DNA of 64,000 nucleotides, taken from contig CALBSO010000104.1 of NCBI GenBank assembly GCA_937968015.1, forward strand, positions 5,732-69,731. Direction: 5' to 3'. Both the position numbers and the translations under genes were made by a program. Below, in pieces: positions 25,515-34,376 of this stretch (position 1 is the first letter of the stretch; every line of letters begins with the position of its first letter). The notes beneath the pieces were generated by a model, which was not told the DNA's origin, made no database searches, and saw nothing but the letters and a program-made list of their open reading frames with translations. Source of the DNA: an uncultured Thermomicrobia bacterium (GTDB lineage Bacteria; Chloroflexota; Chloroflexia; Thermomicrobiales; JALYUS01).

Positions 25515-26950
25515 GAAAACTCTTCGGTCAGGGCGCGCTCGTTGATGCCGTCAGCCCGGACGGGATCGCGGCGCGCTATGCGATCCAGCCCGGCGACCGT
25601 ATTCTGGCGATTGACGGCGAGGAGCCATCCGATCTGATTGAGTATCAACTGCTCACCGCCTATGAAGCGTTTACCCTGACCGTCCTGCGTGGCGACGAGC
25701 AGTTCGAGATCGAAGTGGAGAACGAGGAGTACCGGCCACTCGGCATTCGCTTCCCCTCCGCCGCCTTCGATGGCGTCCATATCTGCGACAATCATTGCAC
25801 CTTCTGCTTCCTCAAGCAGGGCATTCCCGGCCTGCGGCAGACGATGTACATCAAGGACGATGACTTCCGGCTCTCCTTCCTCTACGGCAACTTCATCACC
25901 CTCACCAACCTGAAGGACGATGATTTCGAACGGATTGGCACGGAACGGCTCTCGCCCCTGCACGTCTCCGTCCACGCGACGAATCCTGCTGTGCGCGAGC
26001 GATTGGTGCGCTCGACCAACGGACGCGGCGGCAAGATTATGGAAGATCTCCGCCGCCTCGCCGCAATGGATATAGAGTTCAACACCCAACTCGTCCTGGT
26101 GCCGGAGGTGAATGATGGCGCGGAACTCGATCGTTCGATCGCCGATCTGCTCACGCTGATGCCGCATATGCAATCAATCGCCGCCGTACCGGTCGGCCTG
26201 ACGCGGCGCGGCCTGCACCGCGAGGAGTGGTATCGCGAGCAGCATCGTATCCTCGACGAACCGGCGCTCCGGATGTTCACGCCGAACGAGATGCGTAGGA
26301 TTCTCGCGCAGATCAAAGGCTGGCAGACGAAACTGCGCGCCGAATATGACCGGACGATCGTCCATGCCGCCGACGAACTCTATCTCAATACCGGTACCCC
26401 GCTGCCGCCCGCGAGCCGGTACGACGGCTTCCCGCAGTTGGAGGACGGTATCGGCCTGACGCGTTTGCTGATAGACGAATGGGCACGCGCGAAGAAACGG
26501 AAGACGCTCCCACGCAACTTGCATGGCCGATACGCCACCATCGGCTGCGCGACATTGATTGCGCCGACGATGCGCTCGCTCGTGCATGATGTCAACGCCG
26601 AGACCGGCGCGTCCATCGAGGTTCGCGCGATCGAAAACCGCCTCTTTGGGCCGGACATCACGGTCTCCGGCTTGCTGAGTGGCAAATGCATCCTCGAGGA
26701 GTTCGGTGGCGAGCGCACCGACGCGCCACTCTTTCTCCCCCGTTCGATGTTCGATGAGCGCGGTATCCTGACGGTGGATGACATGACACTACCCGGCCTC
26801 TCGCAGCAACTCGGCAGGGCCATCGCGCCCGCGAGCCAGTTGTTGGATGTCATCCAAACCCTCGCTCGTCTGCCCACGCACGGTATGGAGCCAATCTTTC
26901 TTCCCGTCGCCGCGATTGAGGAGGTCCATGGTGTCAGCACACACGGATGA
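25511..26950 (+). CDS. DUF512-family radical-SAM-like protein with N-terminal PDZ domain
   Basis: A 479-residue protein with three parts: a PDZ-like domain at about 8-65 (VDAVSPDGIAARYAIQPGDR); a CxxxCxxC cluster at Cys92, Cys96 and Cys99 (ICDNHCTFC) followed by FLKQGIPGLRQTMYIKDDDF; and a C-terminal DUF512 domain. The Cys motif is that of radical SAM iron-sulfur enzymes, and the region after it holds SVHATN and LVPEVNDG barrel strands. The reaction is not known. It overlaps both neighbours by a few bases, so the PHP-DUF512-orphan trio is one translationally coupled unit. Confidence 0.85.
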   Translation: MRKLFGQGALVDAVSPDGIAARYAIQPGDRILAIDGEEPSDLIEYQLLTAYEAFTLTVLRGDEQFEIEVENEEYRPLGIRFPSAAFDGVHICDNHCTFCFLKQGIPGLRQTMYIKDDDFRLSFLYGNFITLTNLKDDDFERIGTERLSPLHVSVHATNPAVRERLVRSTNGRGGKIMEDLRRLAAMDIEFNTQLVLVPEVNDGAELDRSIADLLTLMPHMQSIAAVPVGLTRRGLHREEWYREQHRILDEPALRMFTPNEMRRILAQIKGWQTKLRAEYDRTIVHAADELYLNTGTPLPPASRYDGFPQLEDGIGLTRLLIDEWARAKKRKTLPRNLHGRYATIGCATLIAPTMRSLVHDVNAETGASIEVRAIENRLFGPDITVSGLLSGKCILEEFGGERTDAPLFLPRSMFDERGILTVDDMTLPGLSQQLGRAIAPASQLLDVIQTLARLPTHGMEPIFLPVAAIEEVHGVSTHG

Positions 26951-27440
26951 GCACGACGCGCAACTCGCACGCGAAGGGTACATTGACCTCAATGGCAACG
27001 AAAATGTCGAGCGGCTCCGCCAGCATCAGATATACCTCGTCGGCCTCGGTATTCCGGCAGAAGTGGCGTCTACCCTCGACCACATTGGCGTGCAGGCGGC
27101 AACCACGCTTGCCTTCGAGCGCTTGCTGAGAATCTATAGCCAGGGCGCACGCGGTGCGACAGTCTCCGACCGTGGCGACCGGCGCATCGCGATGATTGAC
27201 CGGGGCGACGGGCTGTACCGTGTCGAACTCTTTGAGCCACGCACCGGCCAACCGGCGCCACAGCCGGGCTTCGTCCATTATGCCTTCATCTGGCCGGGCT
27301 GGAAGCCGCGCGAGAACGAACTGCGCGGCATGGTGGAGTTGACGCGGACGGGGACCCTTGGCAATAACTGGCTCGCCTTTCTCGCCACCCCGGACGGCTA
27401 TGAAGCGGAAATCGTTTCCGAACCCGTCGTCTTCGACTGA
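26928..27440 (+). CDS. Hypothetical protein coupled to the DUF512 gene
   Basis: About 170 residues, soluble, acidic, starting inside the last 23 bases of the DUF512 gene with GAGGAGG just upstream (GTG 26931 is an equally good start). Visible features are an N-terminal helical half (NVERLRQHQIYLVGLGIPAEVA) and a beta-rich C-terminal half with many Gly/Arg turns. I do not recognise a family. Its position suggests a partner or accessory of the DUF512 enzyme. Confidence 0.6.
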   Translation: MVSAHTDEHDAQLAREGYIDLNGNENVERLRQHQIYLVGLGIPAEVASTLDHIGVQAATTLAFERLLRIYSQGARGATVSDRGDRRIAMIDRGDGLYRVELFEPRTGQPAPQPGFVHYAFIWPGWKPRENELRGMVELTRTGTLGNNWLAFLATPDGYEAEIVSEPVVFD

Positions 27441-27445
27441 TTGCG

Positions 27446-27772
27446 TTGAGCGATCTCGACAAGCTGAATCTGACCGGCGTAGATGGCGCGACGCGACTGG
27501 CGATCCGCGCCATACCACGCGCCGACCGGAATGCGCTCGACGGGGTGACGGAGACGGGGGCGTTGCGCGTCCGCCTCACCACGCCGCCTGTGGACGGCGC
27601 AGCGAACGTTGCCTTACTCGCCTTCCTCGCGGATCTGCTTGGCCTGCCGAAGCGGAGCGTCACGCTTGTCCGTGGCGAGCGGGGGCGCGAAAAGGTCGTG
27701 GCGATTGCCGCGCCGCACACCGTCATTCGGGAACGGTTGCAGGCTGTAATAAATCAGCAACGGCGCGGATAA
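27446..27772 (+). CDS. DUF167 / YggU family protein
   Basis: A 108-residue protein with the conserved core RLAIRAIPRADRNALDGV, RVRLTTPPVDGAANVALL and LLGLPKRSVTLVRGERGREK. Structures of relatives are known, but the biochemical role is not. A TTG at 27446 is the apparent start, 5 bases after the preceding stop. Its last 50 bases overlap the end of the convergent hydrolase-like gene. Confidence 0.8.
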   Translation: MSDLDKLNLTGVDGATRLAIRAIPRADRNALDGVTETGALRVRLTTPPVDGAANVALLAFLADLLGLPKRSVTLVRGERGREKVVAIAAPHTVIRERLQAVINQQRRG

Positions 27773-28433
27773 GTAACGGCCACGCCGCTGTGGTGAAGTA
27801 TCCCGGCCAATGATCGCAAGGGATTGTACGATAGTGCGTCGTCTCCGGCAGCGCCACGCGAAGTCTTGCCTCGGTCGTCGGATGCAACGCGCCGTGCCAT
27901 GGACGAGGGAGGCGCGGATAGACGCCCTGCACCCAATCGCGCTCACCGAGGATGCAGCCGATTGTGGCGTCTCCCGCCCAATCACTCGGCACCTTCATCG
28001 GTAGTACGGCAGGCCCGAAGAAGACGAACGCCCCGACAGGAATCGTCGGGCGCAGCAGGGTTGCGGCGGTCTGCGCGATGGGCGCTCCCCCGCTATACGC
28101 GACAAGTGCGACCGCTTCCCCATCCTGCAGGGGAGTATCCGCAACATCCGCCCGGATAGCATCGGTGAGGAACGCCGCGTACCGCCCGATGGCGCGGCGC
28201 GTCAACGCGACAAAGGCCGGGATACCAAAAATTCGCCTGGCGCCGTACGGCCAGAGCGCCGACGCGCGCCACCCGGTCTCCAGCGCGAGGTGTTCGGCGA
28301 GCGCGGTGAAGAGATGCGGCGGCCGCACGCGCCCACCCTCCCCGACGCCTCCCGAGACAAAGACGCCATTGATGAGGTAGATGCGATAACGCGGCGCGCC
28401 ATTCGTCCGTTGCATCACCTGGTTCACTTCCAC
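27723..28433 (-). CDS. Alpha/beta-hydrolase-like protein
   Basis: About 236 residues with IYLINGVFVSGG near the start, a nucleophile-elbow-like AYSGGAPIAQTAATLL in the middle and a late histidine in PCDHWPGYFTTAAW. The elbow reads Y-S-G-G instead of the usual GxSxG, so hydrolase activity is uncertain. The start is ambiguous between GTG 28433 and ATG 28415. Divergent from nothing close; a terminator for the next gene upstream lies at 28511-28535. Confidence 0.55.
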   Translation of the reverse strand: MEVNQVMQRTNGAPRYRIYLINGVFVSGGVGEGGRVRPPHLFTALAEHLALETGWRASALWPYGARRIFGIPAFVALTRRAIGRYAAFLTDAIRADVADTPLQDGEAVALVAYSGGAPIAQTAATLLRPTIPVGAFVFFGPAVLPMKVPSDWAGDATIGCILGERDWVQGVYPRLPRPWHGALHPTTEARLRVALPETTHYRTIPCDHWPGYFTTAAWPLLIRAVADLLQPATVPE

Positions 28434-28510
28434 GCTGGCGAAGCCGCTGCGTCCGTGACAACGAGAGATTCTACATCATCATTGCCCTCACTGCGGGAGG
28501 ATCATGACAA

Positions 28511-28535
28511 CGAAAGAAGCGGGCCGAAGCCCGCT
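28511..28535 (-). terminator. Rho-independent terminator of the glycosidase gene
   Basis: On the minus strand AGCGGGC and GCCCGCT pair around TTCG, followed by TCTTTCG. It begins about 20 bases after the stop of the secreted glycosidase gene. The stem is strong; the T-tract is short. Confidence 0.6.
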
Positions 28536-28555
28536 CCCACTCACTCCTTTGTCTG

Positions 28556-30427
28556 TTACTTCGGCATGTTCTTGAGCGCGATATAGGACGGACGTGGAGA
28601 CCCATCGCCGTGCAAAACGCCCCAGCCGTATTTCTCGTCATTGACCGCGTCGCCACCCTTCGCGGCGGCGAGCGTGACCGGGAAATTCAGGTTCCAGACG
28701 AACATCACACCCATCCACGGATACGACTTGCCGAGTGCAAAGGCCCGCGTCAAGTACTGTGCCTGCTGGTCCTCGGAGACATACTGCGCGTACTGGTAGT
28801 TCGGCACGGCGACGCTGCTGCTGTCCCAACCAAACTCGGTGAGCCACATCTTCTTGCCGCCGTCACCGTTCTGCTCCATTACACTGCGCAGTTGCAGGAT
28901 ACGCTTGAAGTAGAACGAATTATCCTTGGTGAAACTGCGCCCACCGTCCGGATCCGTGCCGCATGCATTCGAGGGGGGGTTGTCCGGGTACGAGTTGTCA
29001 GGCGGGTTGCAGTTCGAGCCGGGATGCGCGCCGAGGACATCGAAGTAGTTCTTCACCTCGCCGCCGTTGATCGCATAAATCTGCTGGAGATATTGCACAT
29101 CATCCAGCGCGACTTCCGGGTGACCGGTCACACCGGTCGGCGTCTGACCACCGAAGACGACGGTGATGTTCGGGTCGCTTGCCTTGAGCGCCTGATATCC
29201 CGCCTTGAGGATCGGGATGTACGCGCCGACATTAACCTGCCCGCCCGTCTCGACTGCGTAATTCTCTTCGTTCCAGACCTCGTATGCCTGGACCTTGCCT
29301 TTGTAGCGATCCGCCATGAATTTGAGCAGATCGGCAAGGTCTTGCGGATTCTTCGGCAGGCCACCGCCCGTGCCGACCCAATCGGGAGAACTCTCGACAC
29401 TCAGGAGAATCTTGACACCTTTGGCCGCCGTCGCGTTGACGAGCGCATCCACCTGAGTGACGTAGTTGTTGCCGAACTGGCCCTTCGCTGGCTCGTAGGA
29501 ACTCCACCGGACCTGTTGGCGAATCCAGTTGAAGCCCGCGCCGGAGACCTGGCCGAACATTGTGTCCTTGCTGCCGGCGTCAAGACCGTTCGCGTCCACA
29601 TTGAAGCCGTAGCCGTCCGCCCCATCGCCGACATGCAGGCCGGCGTAACTCTGCGGCAGCGGCTGTCCGACGCACGGGCCTTGCCCGATGCAGTCCGGCT
29701 GCGGCTGACCGGCCGGTTCCGGCGCGAGCAGCGCGGGATCGAGGTTGTCGTTCGCGGCCTGTGTCTGGCCGAGCAGGCCGAGAAGCACGCGATACGGGTC
29801 CTGATTCTCCGGATGGTATTCGAGACGGTATCGCTCAAAATACTGCACGCGATGGACTTGCCCGTCGCCGGCGGGCACGGGCGCATTCTGCTCGTCGAAC
29901 GGCTCCGAGATTGGATAGCCGAAGACGATGATGCTCCGCTGGATATTGCCGTTCCCGGCGGCTTCCCAATACGCGCGGATCGCGGCATTGCCGGGATCGC
30001 TGCCGCCGATCGTGTGATTCGTCGTATCGAAGAAGAGTCGCCCATCCGTCGGCTTGGCAACCGGTTTGAAGTTTGGGTCCGTCTGGACCTTCGCCCCAGC
30101 CTGAATCACGCCGAGTAAGCGACCGAGGACCTCGAACTGCGTTCCTTTGTTCTCAGGATGCTGCTCGAAGACCGCGCGCTGAAGATACTGCGTCGGATAC
30201 GTCTGCCCGTTCGTAGACTTCTGATTGAAGACCTTTGAAATCGGAAACCCGAAACGGAACAACCCGCCGTTACTGTTCCAGTAATCCCGGAACTGGCCGT
30301 AGAGATAATGCCCGGTCTCCTGGTAGTAATCCGATGCCGCGCTGACCGATGTTCCGCTCGATACGAGCATACTGAGCAGCAGCAGCAAAACGGCTCCAGC
30401 ACTTGTCACACGAGTCAATCTACGCAA
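28556..30427 (-). CDS. Secreted glycoside-hydrolase-like protein with N-terminal LGFP-type repeats
   Basis: About 623 residues. A signal peptide (RRLTRVTSAGAVLLLLLS, then SVSAAS) is followed by two repeats of the type YWNSNGGLFRFGFPIS / YWEAAGNG...FGYPIS, which resemble LGFP cell-wall-binding repeats. The C-terminal half is a TIM-barrel glycosidase of the GH39/GH5-like superfamily, with probable acid/base Glu387 in EVWNEEN and nucleophile Glu531 in MWLTEFGWD. The TTG at 30427 is favoured because GGAAGGGGG lies 7 bases upstream; ATG 30445 is the alternative. The substrate is unknown, plausibly a surface or environmental polysaccharide. Confidence 0.78.
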   Translation of the reverse strand: MRRLTRVTSAGAVLLLLLSMLVSSGTSVSAASDYYQETGHYLYGQFRDYWNSNGGLFRFGFPISKVFNQKSTNGQTYPTQYLQRAVFEQHPENKGTQFEVLGRLLGVIQAGAKVQTDPNFKPVAKPTDGRLFFDTTNHTIGGSDPGNAAIRAYWEAAGNGNIQRSIIVFGYPISEPFDEQNAPVPAGDGQVHRVQYFERYRLEYHPENQDPYRVLLGLLGQTQAANDNLDPALLAPEPAGQPQPDCIGQGPCVGQPLPQSYAGLHVGDGADGYGFNVDANGLDAGSKDTMFGQVSGAGFNWIRQQVRWSSYEPAKGQFGNNYVTQVDALVNATAAKGVKILLSVESSPDWVGTGGGLPKNPQDLADLLKFMADRYKGKVQAYEVWNEENYAVETGGQVNVGAYIPILKAGYQALKASDPNITVVFGGQTPTGVTGHPEVALDDVQYLQQIYAINGGEVKNYFDVLGAHPGSNCNPPDNSYPDNPPSNACGTDPDGGRSFTKDNSFYFKRILQLRSVMEQNGDGGKKMWLTEFGWDSSSVAVPNYQYAQYVSEDQQAQYLTRAFALGKSYPWMGVMFVWNLNFPVTLAAAKGGDAVNDEKYGWGVLHGDGSPRPSYIALKNMPK

Positions 30428-30676
30428 GCGCGTACCCCCTTCCATCAAGTCACCGCACTACTCCCCTTCTCATGTGCGTACGTACACACAATGAGTTTCA
30501 ACGCACCTTACCATAATGTTCCGCAGAACGCACGATCTCGTACCAGATTTGTCACGGAATGCAAACGAGTGGCTCGCGGAACCGCCCGACGTTGTCTGCC
30601 CAACGTGTGGAAAAAGAAGCAATTTCCTCTGGGGCAACCGGCCTTTCAGCCTGTTTTCACCCGCCGAACGACCGAT

Positions 30677-32734
30677 CTACGGTTTCTTCGTCGGTACCGG
30701 CGTTGCAGGCGGCTTTGTCGGCAGCGCCGCCTGGGTCGCCGTCGGTTGCGCGGGCTTTGTCGGTTGGTTAGGCGTCCTCGTGCCCACCACTGGGGTGTTT
30801 GGCGCGGTTGTCGCCCCCACGGTCTTTGGCGGCGCCACGTCTTTGCTCACAAGAAACTTGTTCGGCCACGCCTGATAATGCGTGTTGAAGGTCGCCTGCC
30901 GGACGATCTTGCCGTCGCTGGATTTCACGGTGCGCGTGATTGCCACATCCTCACCCTGCTTCGCGAATTCGACCTGCTTCTTCGTGCCGGGCGGTAGTTT
31001 CGGATCCACTTCGTACTCATCTTCCGGCGCGTTTTTCTTGTTTTTGATCACCGGGTCGCTGATATCCACCTTGTAGCCGAGGTCCGGACCGTAGATGCTA
31101 ATGTAGAGGTTGCCGCTGTCAATCGCGGTCTTGACGAGCATGTACTTGTCGGTTTCGTTGCGGAATTTGAAATCCACACCGGGTGAGAAAACCGCCGCAT
31201 CGAGGCCGATCGGGTAGCCACCCTGCTGGTAATACCCCACGATATAGGCATGCGGGTTTCGCTCCTCGATCGGCAACCCGCTGTACATCGCCGCGCGGAA
31301 CATCGTCGTCGCGACCTGGCAGATTCCCCCACCGATGCCCGGTACTGTCTGTTCCGCGAGGATGACGTAACCCTCTTTGTATCCGCGCGCCGCCGAAATC
31401 TCGCCAATCGAGTCGAGGAACGAGAAGACTTCGCCGGGCGCAACTACGGTGTTATCCAGATACCCGGCCGCGACCGCGATATTTTTCGCGCGCGCCGCGT
31501 CCGAGCCGGAGAAGTTCGAGACGCCCCGACCGAGCCGCGTGGTGATGCCGAGCGCGCCAACGTCGTCAGTGATGCGCGGCTTGGCAATCTCGACAGGCAA
31601 CGCGATGGTGCGGACATCACCCTTCCACGCGTTGATCCGGCTCAGGGTCTCCTCGACATTCAATCGCTGCCCGTTCTTCGCGGATTGACGGACGACCAGT
31701 TGCCCATCCCAGCCAATCACGGCGTTTTGGGGGTCCTGCTTCAAGGCGCCGGCAATCGCGTTGATCTGCGGCGTGAGCGCCGTCGCATCAATCCGCGCGT
31801 CGAGGCTCGCGTTGAACCGGAGCGCGCTGACGAGTTCATCACGAGAAAGGTCCCATTTCTGGTCATTGAAAGTCAGAACGAGCGGCAGGCCAACGAGCGC
31901 CTCCGCGCGCGCCTTCGCCTGATCCGCCGCATCGGTGGTGATTGCCGGTTTCGCGAACGTCACGGGGAGCGCGAAGGCCGCCGGCTTGAGATGCGCGACG
32001 CTGTCAAGCAATTGCTGTCGCAGCGCGTCACGATCGAGTTTCGTCCCGTCCGTGCCGGGTGTGACGACGATCTGGTTGCCCTTGATCGCGATCGATGCGT
32101 CGCGCGGTGGCGTGCCGAGTTGAATCTGCAAGCCATCGAGGTAGGCCGCGAGCGCCTGATCGTCCACCTGCACGTAGAGGGGGACATACTGCTTCGCGCC
32201 TTGCTTCATCTCGATTGCACGCCAGAATTTGCCGAGCGGCCCGCCGCTTCGTCCCGCACGGTAGGCCTCGTCCAGCGTCCGGTCAACATCCACGCGCATG
32301 CCGAGTTCGGTCAGTTTCGGCGTCCACTGCTTCCCATTGTTCGTCAGCGTGACCGGCCCACTGAGGTAGGGATCGAGCCGCGTGTTCAATGCCGTACGCG
32401 CAGCATCGCGCGTCAGACCACCGATGTTCTGCTCGTTGACGTAAACGTTGTCGTACAGTCTGCCATTGAGCGACGCATTGAATACGAAGCAGCCGACCAG
32501 CCCGACGAGAAGCACGACTGCCGCGATTCCACCGAAGACCAACGGTCGTGTCGGCAGATGACGGCGTGGCCCGCCCGCGTTCGGAGACATCGGCGATGCA
32601 CCGCGAGAATCTTCATTGCCACCGAAACCGCCAGCGTCCCGCAGCGCGGGATACGTTTCATCTAATCGCGCCGGTGCGGCAAACGATGCGGTTACGACCG
32701 GCGATTTGCGGAAGACTCCGCGCTGCTGAATCAT
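30677..32734 (-). CDS. VanW-family protein with peptidoglycan-binding-type and G5-like domains
   Basis: A 685-residue protein. A cytoplasmic N-terminal tail is followed by one membrane helix (FGGIAAVVLLVGLVG), then two putative peptidoglycan-binding (PG_binding_4-like) repeats around NVYVNEQNIGGLTRDAA. The VanW domain follows with GYKEGYVILAEQTVPGIGGG and CQVATTMFRAAMYSGL, then a beta-rich domain (KKQVEFAKQGEDVAITRTV) and a Pro/Thr-rich tail ending in PTKKP. VanW proteins are cell-wall associated; their reaction is unsettled. ATG 32734 has GGACGGGG upstream. Confidence 0.85.
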   Translation of the reverse strand: MIQQRGVFRKSPVVTASFAAPARLDETYPALRDAGGFGGNEDSRGASPMSPNAGGPRRHLPTRPLVFGGIAAVVLLVGLVGCFVFNASLNGRLYDNVYVNEQNIGGLTRDAARTALNTRLDPYLSGPVTLTNNGKQWTPKLTELGMRVDVDRTLDEAYRAGRSGGPLGKFWRAIEMKQGAKQYVPLYVQVDDQALAAYLDGLQIQLGTPPRDASIAIKGNQIVVTPGTDGTKLDRDALRQQLLDSVAHLKPAAFALPVTFAKPAITTDAADQAKARAEALVGLPLVLTFNDQKWDLSRDELVSALRFNASLDARIDATALTPQINAIAGALKQDPQNAVIGWDGQLVVRQSAKNGQRLNVEETLSRINAWKGDVRTIALPVEIAKPRITDDVGALGITTRLGRGVSNFSGSDAARAKNIAVAAGYLDNTVVAPGEVFSFLDSIGEISAARGYKEGYVILAEQTVPGIGGGICQVATTMFRAAMYSGLPIEERNPHAYIVGYYQQGGYPIGLDAAVFSPGVDFKFRNETDKYMLVKTAIDSGNLYISIYGPDLGYKVDISDPVIKNKKNAPEDEYEVDPKLPPGTKKQVEFAKQGEDVAITRTVKSSDGKIVRQATFNTHYQAWPNKFLVSKDVAPPKTVGATTAPNTPVVGTRTPNQPTKPAQPTATQAALPTKPPATPVPTKKP

Positions 32735-32880
32735 GCCCCGTCCTCTGATTGCCGAAATTGTTGCAAAGTTCACGATCCGCGTTCGTACGCCAACAGTATA
32801 ACGAATGAGCCAGGAAATTGATGCGCAATATGCCGCTCAAGTTCCCGGCCGTGCGCGGCATCGGCCATGCGGGGCAACGA

Positions 32881-33363
32881 TCACACGGGCGGCCGCAGCA
32901 TGAATTGGAGGACGACCCGCCCGAGTTGCACGGTGTCGCCGTCCGCAAGCGGCTGTGACCCGCGAATACGCTGACCATTAACGTATGAGCCGTTCATGCT
33001 CTCGAGATCATCGAGCACCCAGCGATCCCCCACACTCCGGAAACGCGCGTGCTCGCTCGATGTGTAGGCATCGGCAATTTCCAGATCGGCGCTACCCGCG
33101 CGGCCAACGAGCGTTCCTGATATAACCGGAAGCGCCGTACCCCGGAGAATGCCGGATTCCGCGCCATCCACCATCACAATGTATGCGCGACCAGGGATCG
33201 CAGCCCCGCGGCGACCCGGCGGCACTGCGGGACTCGTCACGGTATTCGCCTCGGCGGGCGTCGCAATTTCGCGGCTCAGCACCCGCGCGATCATGATGAT
33301 GAAGAAGTAGAGGGCAAAGATGAAGACGACACGCAGAACGAAGAGGATATATTCAACGGACAA
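32881..33363 (-). CDS. FHA-domain membrane protein
   Basis: A 160-residue protein with an N-terminal membrane helix (VVFIFALYFFIIMIA), a short linker and a C-terminal FHA domain (about 75-155): LVGRAGSADLEI, SSEHARF and NGSYVNGQRI supply the phosphothreonine-binding Arg, Ser-His and Asn. This layout matches FhaB/FipA-type proteins that sense Ser/Thr kinase signalling at the membrane. It follows the FhaA-like gene by 24 bases. No kinase gene is in the window. Confidence 0.85.
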   Translation of the reverse strand: MSVEYILFVLRVVFIFALYFFIIMIARVLSREIATPAEANTVTSPAVPPGRRGAAIPGRAYIVMVDGAESGILRGTALPVISGTLVGRAGSADLEIADAYTSSEHARFRSVGDRWVLDDLESMNGSYVNGQRIRGSQPLADGDTVQLGRVVLQFMLRPPV

Positions 33364-33387
33364 CGGAACGACTCCCCCGGCCCGGCG

Positions 33388-34239
33388 TCACGGCGACGCG
33401 GCGGGGTCGCCGACCCGGAAGAGCAACTGCGTGCTGCCCAGTTCCACCATATCGCCATCGCGCAGCAGGTGCTCCGACACCCGGCGACCATTGACGCGTG
33501 ATCCGTTCGTGCTGCCGAGGTCAATCAACCGCAGGAGCGTCCCGGCCGGTTCGATCCGCACATGATGGCGGGAGACATCGTTGCTGTCGAGTACGACATC
33601 GTTATCCAGCGCGCGCCCGATCGAGACGTCCGCGAAGCGGAGCGGGAAGGTGCGCCCGGTCAGCGCGCCGGTCTGGACGGCGAGATGGGCGACGACACCC
33701 TGCGGCAGCGGCCCGGATGGCGCGCGGGGCGCCGGCACCCCCGCGACCGGCGCGACCATCCTTGGCCGAGCCTGCGGTGAGCCACCAAGGCGGGTGCGTT
33801 CCTCCGCCGCATCGTGTGGAACACCGCTCGATGGCATCGGATCGCGGGGCACGGGGCGTGCCGGCGCGACCGGCGCTTCGAGCGCGGTCTGCACCTGCAC
33901 ATCGCGCCTCCCGACCTGCGGATCGTCCACGAGCCGGACATGCAACGGCCCCATAAAGCGGTATCCGCGCTCGGCCGCAATCTCACCAAGCCACTGCTCA
34001 AACGACTGGCAAAGCGGTGACGCTATTTCCTTGAACGTGGCGGCATCTTCGGGATTCAGATGCACCCGGTAGTCGTTCGGGACAATCGTGCCGTCCACCG
34101 ATATGAGCGGCCGGGCCTCCATTGCCCGCTCCAGCCGCCGCCCGATTTCCGCCGGTTGCACCTGACTCCGGAACATGCGCCCTACCGATCCTTCTACCGC
34201 CCGCTCCATCAGCCGCTCGAACCGGTCAATGCCGCCCAA
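33388..34239 (-). CDS. FhaA-like protein (DUF3662 plus FHA domain)
   Basis: A 283-residue cytoplasmic protein. The N-terminal DUF3662 domain starts GGIDRFERLMERAVEGSVGRMFRS split across the first 25 residues and includes PNDYRVHLNPED. A Pro/Arg-rich linker leads to a C-terminal FHA domain with SIGRALDNDVVL, SRHHVRI and GSTNGSRVNGRRV. TTG 34239 is the proposed start: AGGGAGG lies 4 bases upstream and family alignment begins exactly there. Longer in-frame starts would precede the transcription start expected from the TATAAT box at 34261. Confidence 0.85.
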   Translation of the reverse strand: MGGIDRFERLMERAVEGSVGRMFRSQVQPAEIGRRLERAMEARPLISVDGTIVPNDYRVHLNPEDAATFKEIASPLCQSFEQWLGEIAAERGYRFMGPLHVRLVDDPQVGRRDVQVQTALEAPVAPARPVPRDPMPSSGVPHDAAEERTRLGGSPQARPRMVAPVAGVPAPRAPSGPLPQGVVAHLAVQTGALTGRTFPLRFADVSIGRALDNDVVLDSNDVSRHHVRIEPAGTLLRLIDLGSTNGSRVNGRRVSEHLLRDGDMVELGSTQLLFRVGDPAASP

Positions 34240-34260
34240 AGCGCCTCCCTGCGTCACGCA

Positions 34261-34289
34261 ATTATAACGATACGTCTCGCAACAGGCAA
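34261..34289 (-). promoter_or_regulatory. Strong candidate promoter for the FHA gene pair
   Basis: On the minus strand TTGCCT (34284-34289) and a perfect TATAAT (34261-34266) are separated by 17 bases. Transcription would begin around 34254, leaving a leader of only about 15 bases that is just long enough for the AGGGAGG site. Confidence 0.6.
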
Positions 34290-34376
34290 TCCGCATCGCA
34301 TACTACCTCTCGTCTCTTCGGACAATGCACTATCCGTGCCGGATTGCACGATGACCGTTCACCGCAACTCGATGAA

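Noticed and set aside
28610..30118. A 502-codon plus-strand frame opposite the secreted glycosidase.
   Set aside because: The minus strand has a signal peptide, repeats and catalytic motifs; the plus frame has none and no ribosome-binding site.
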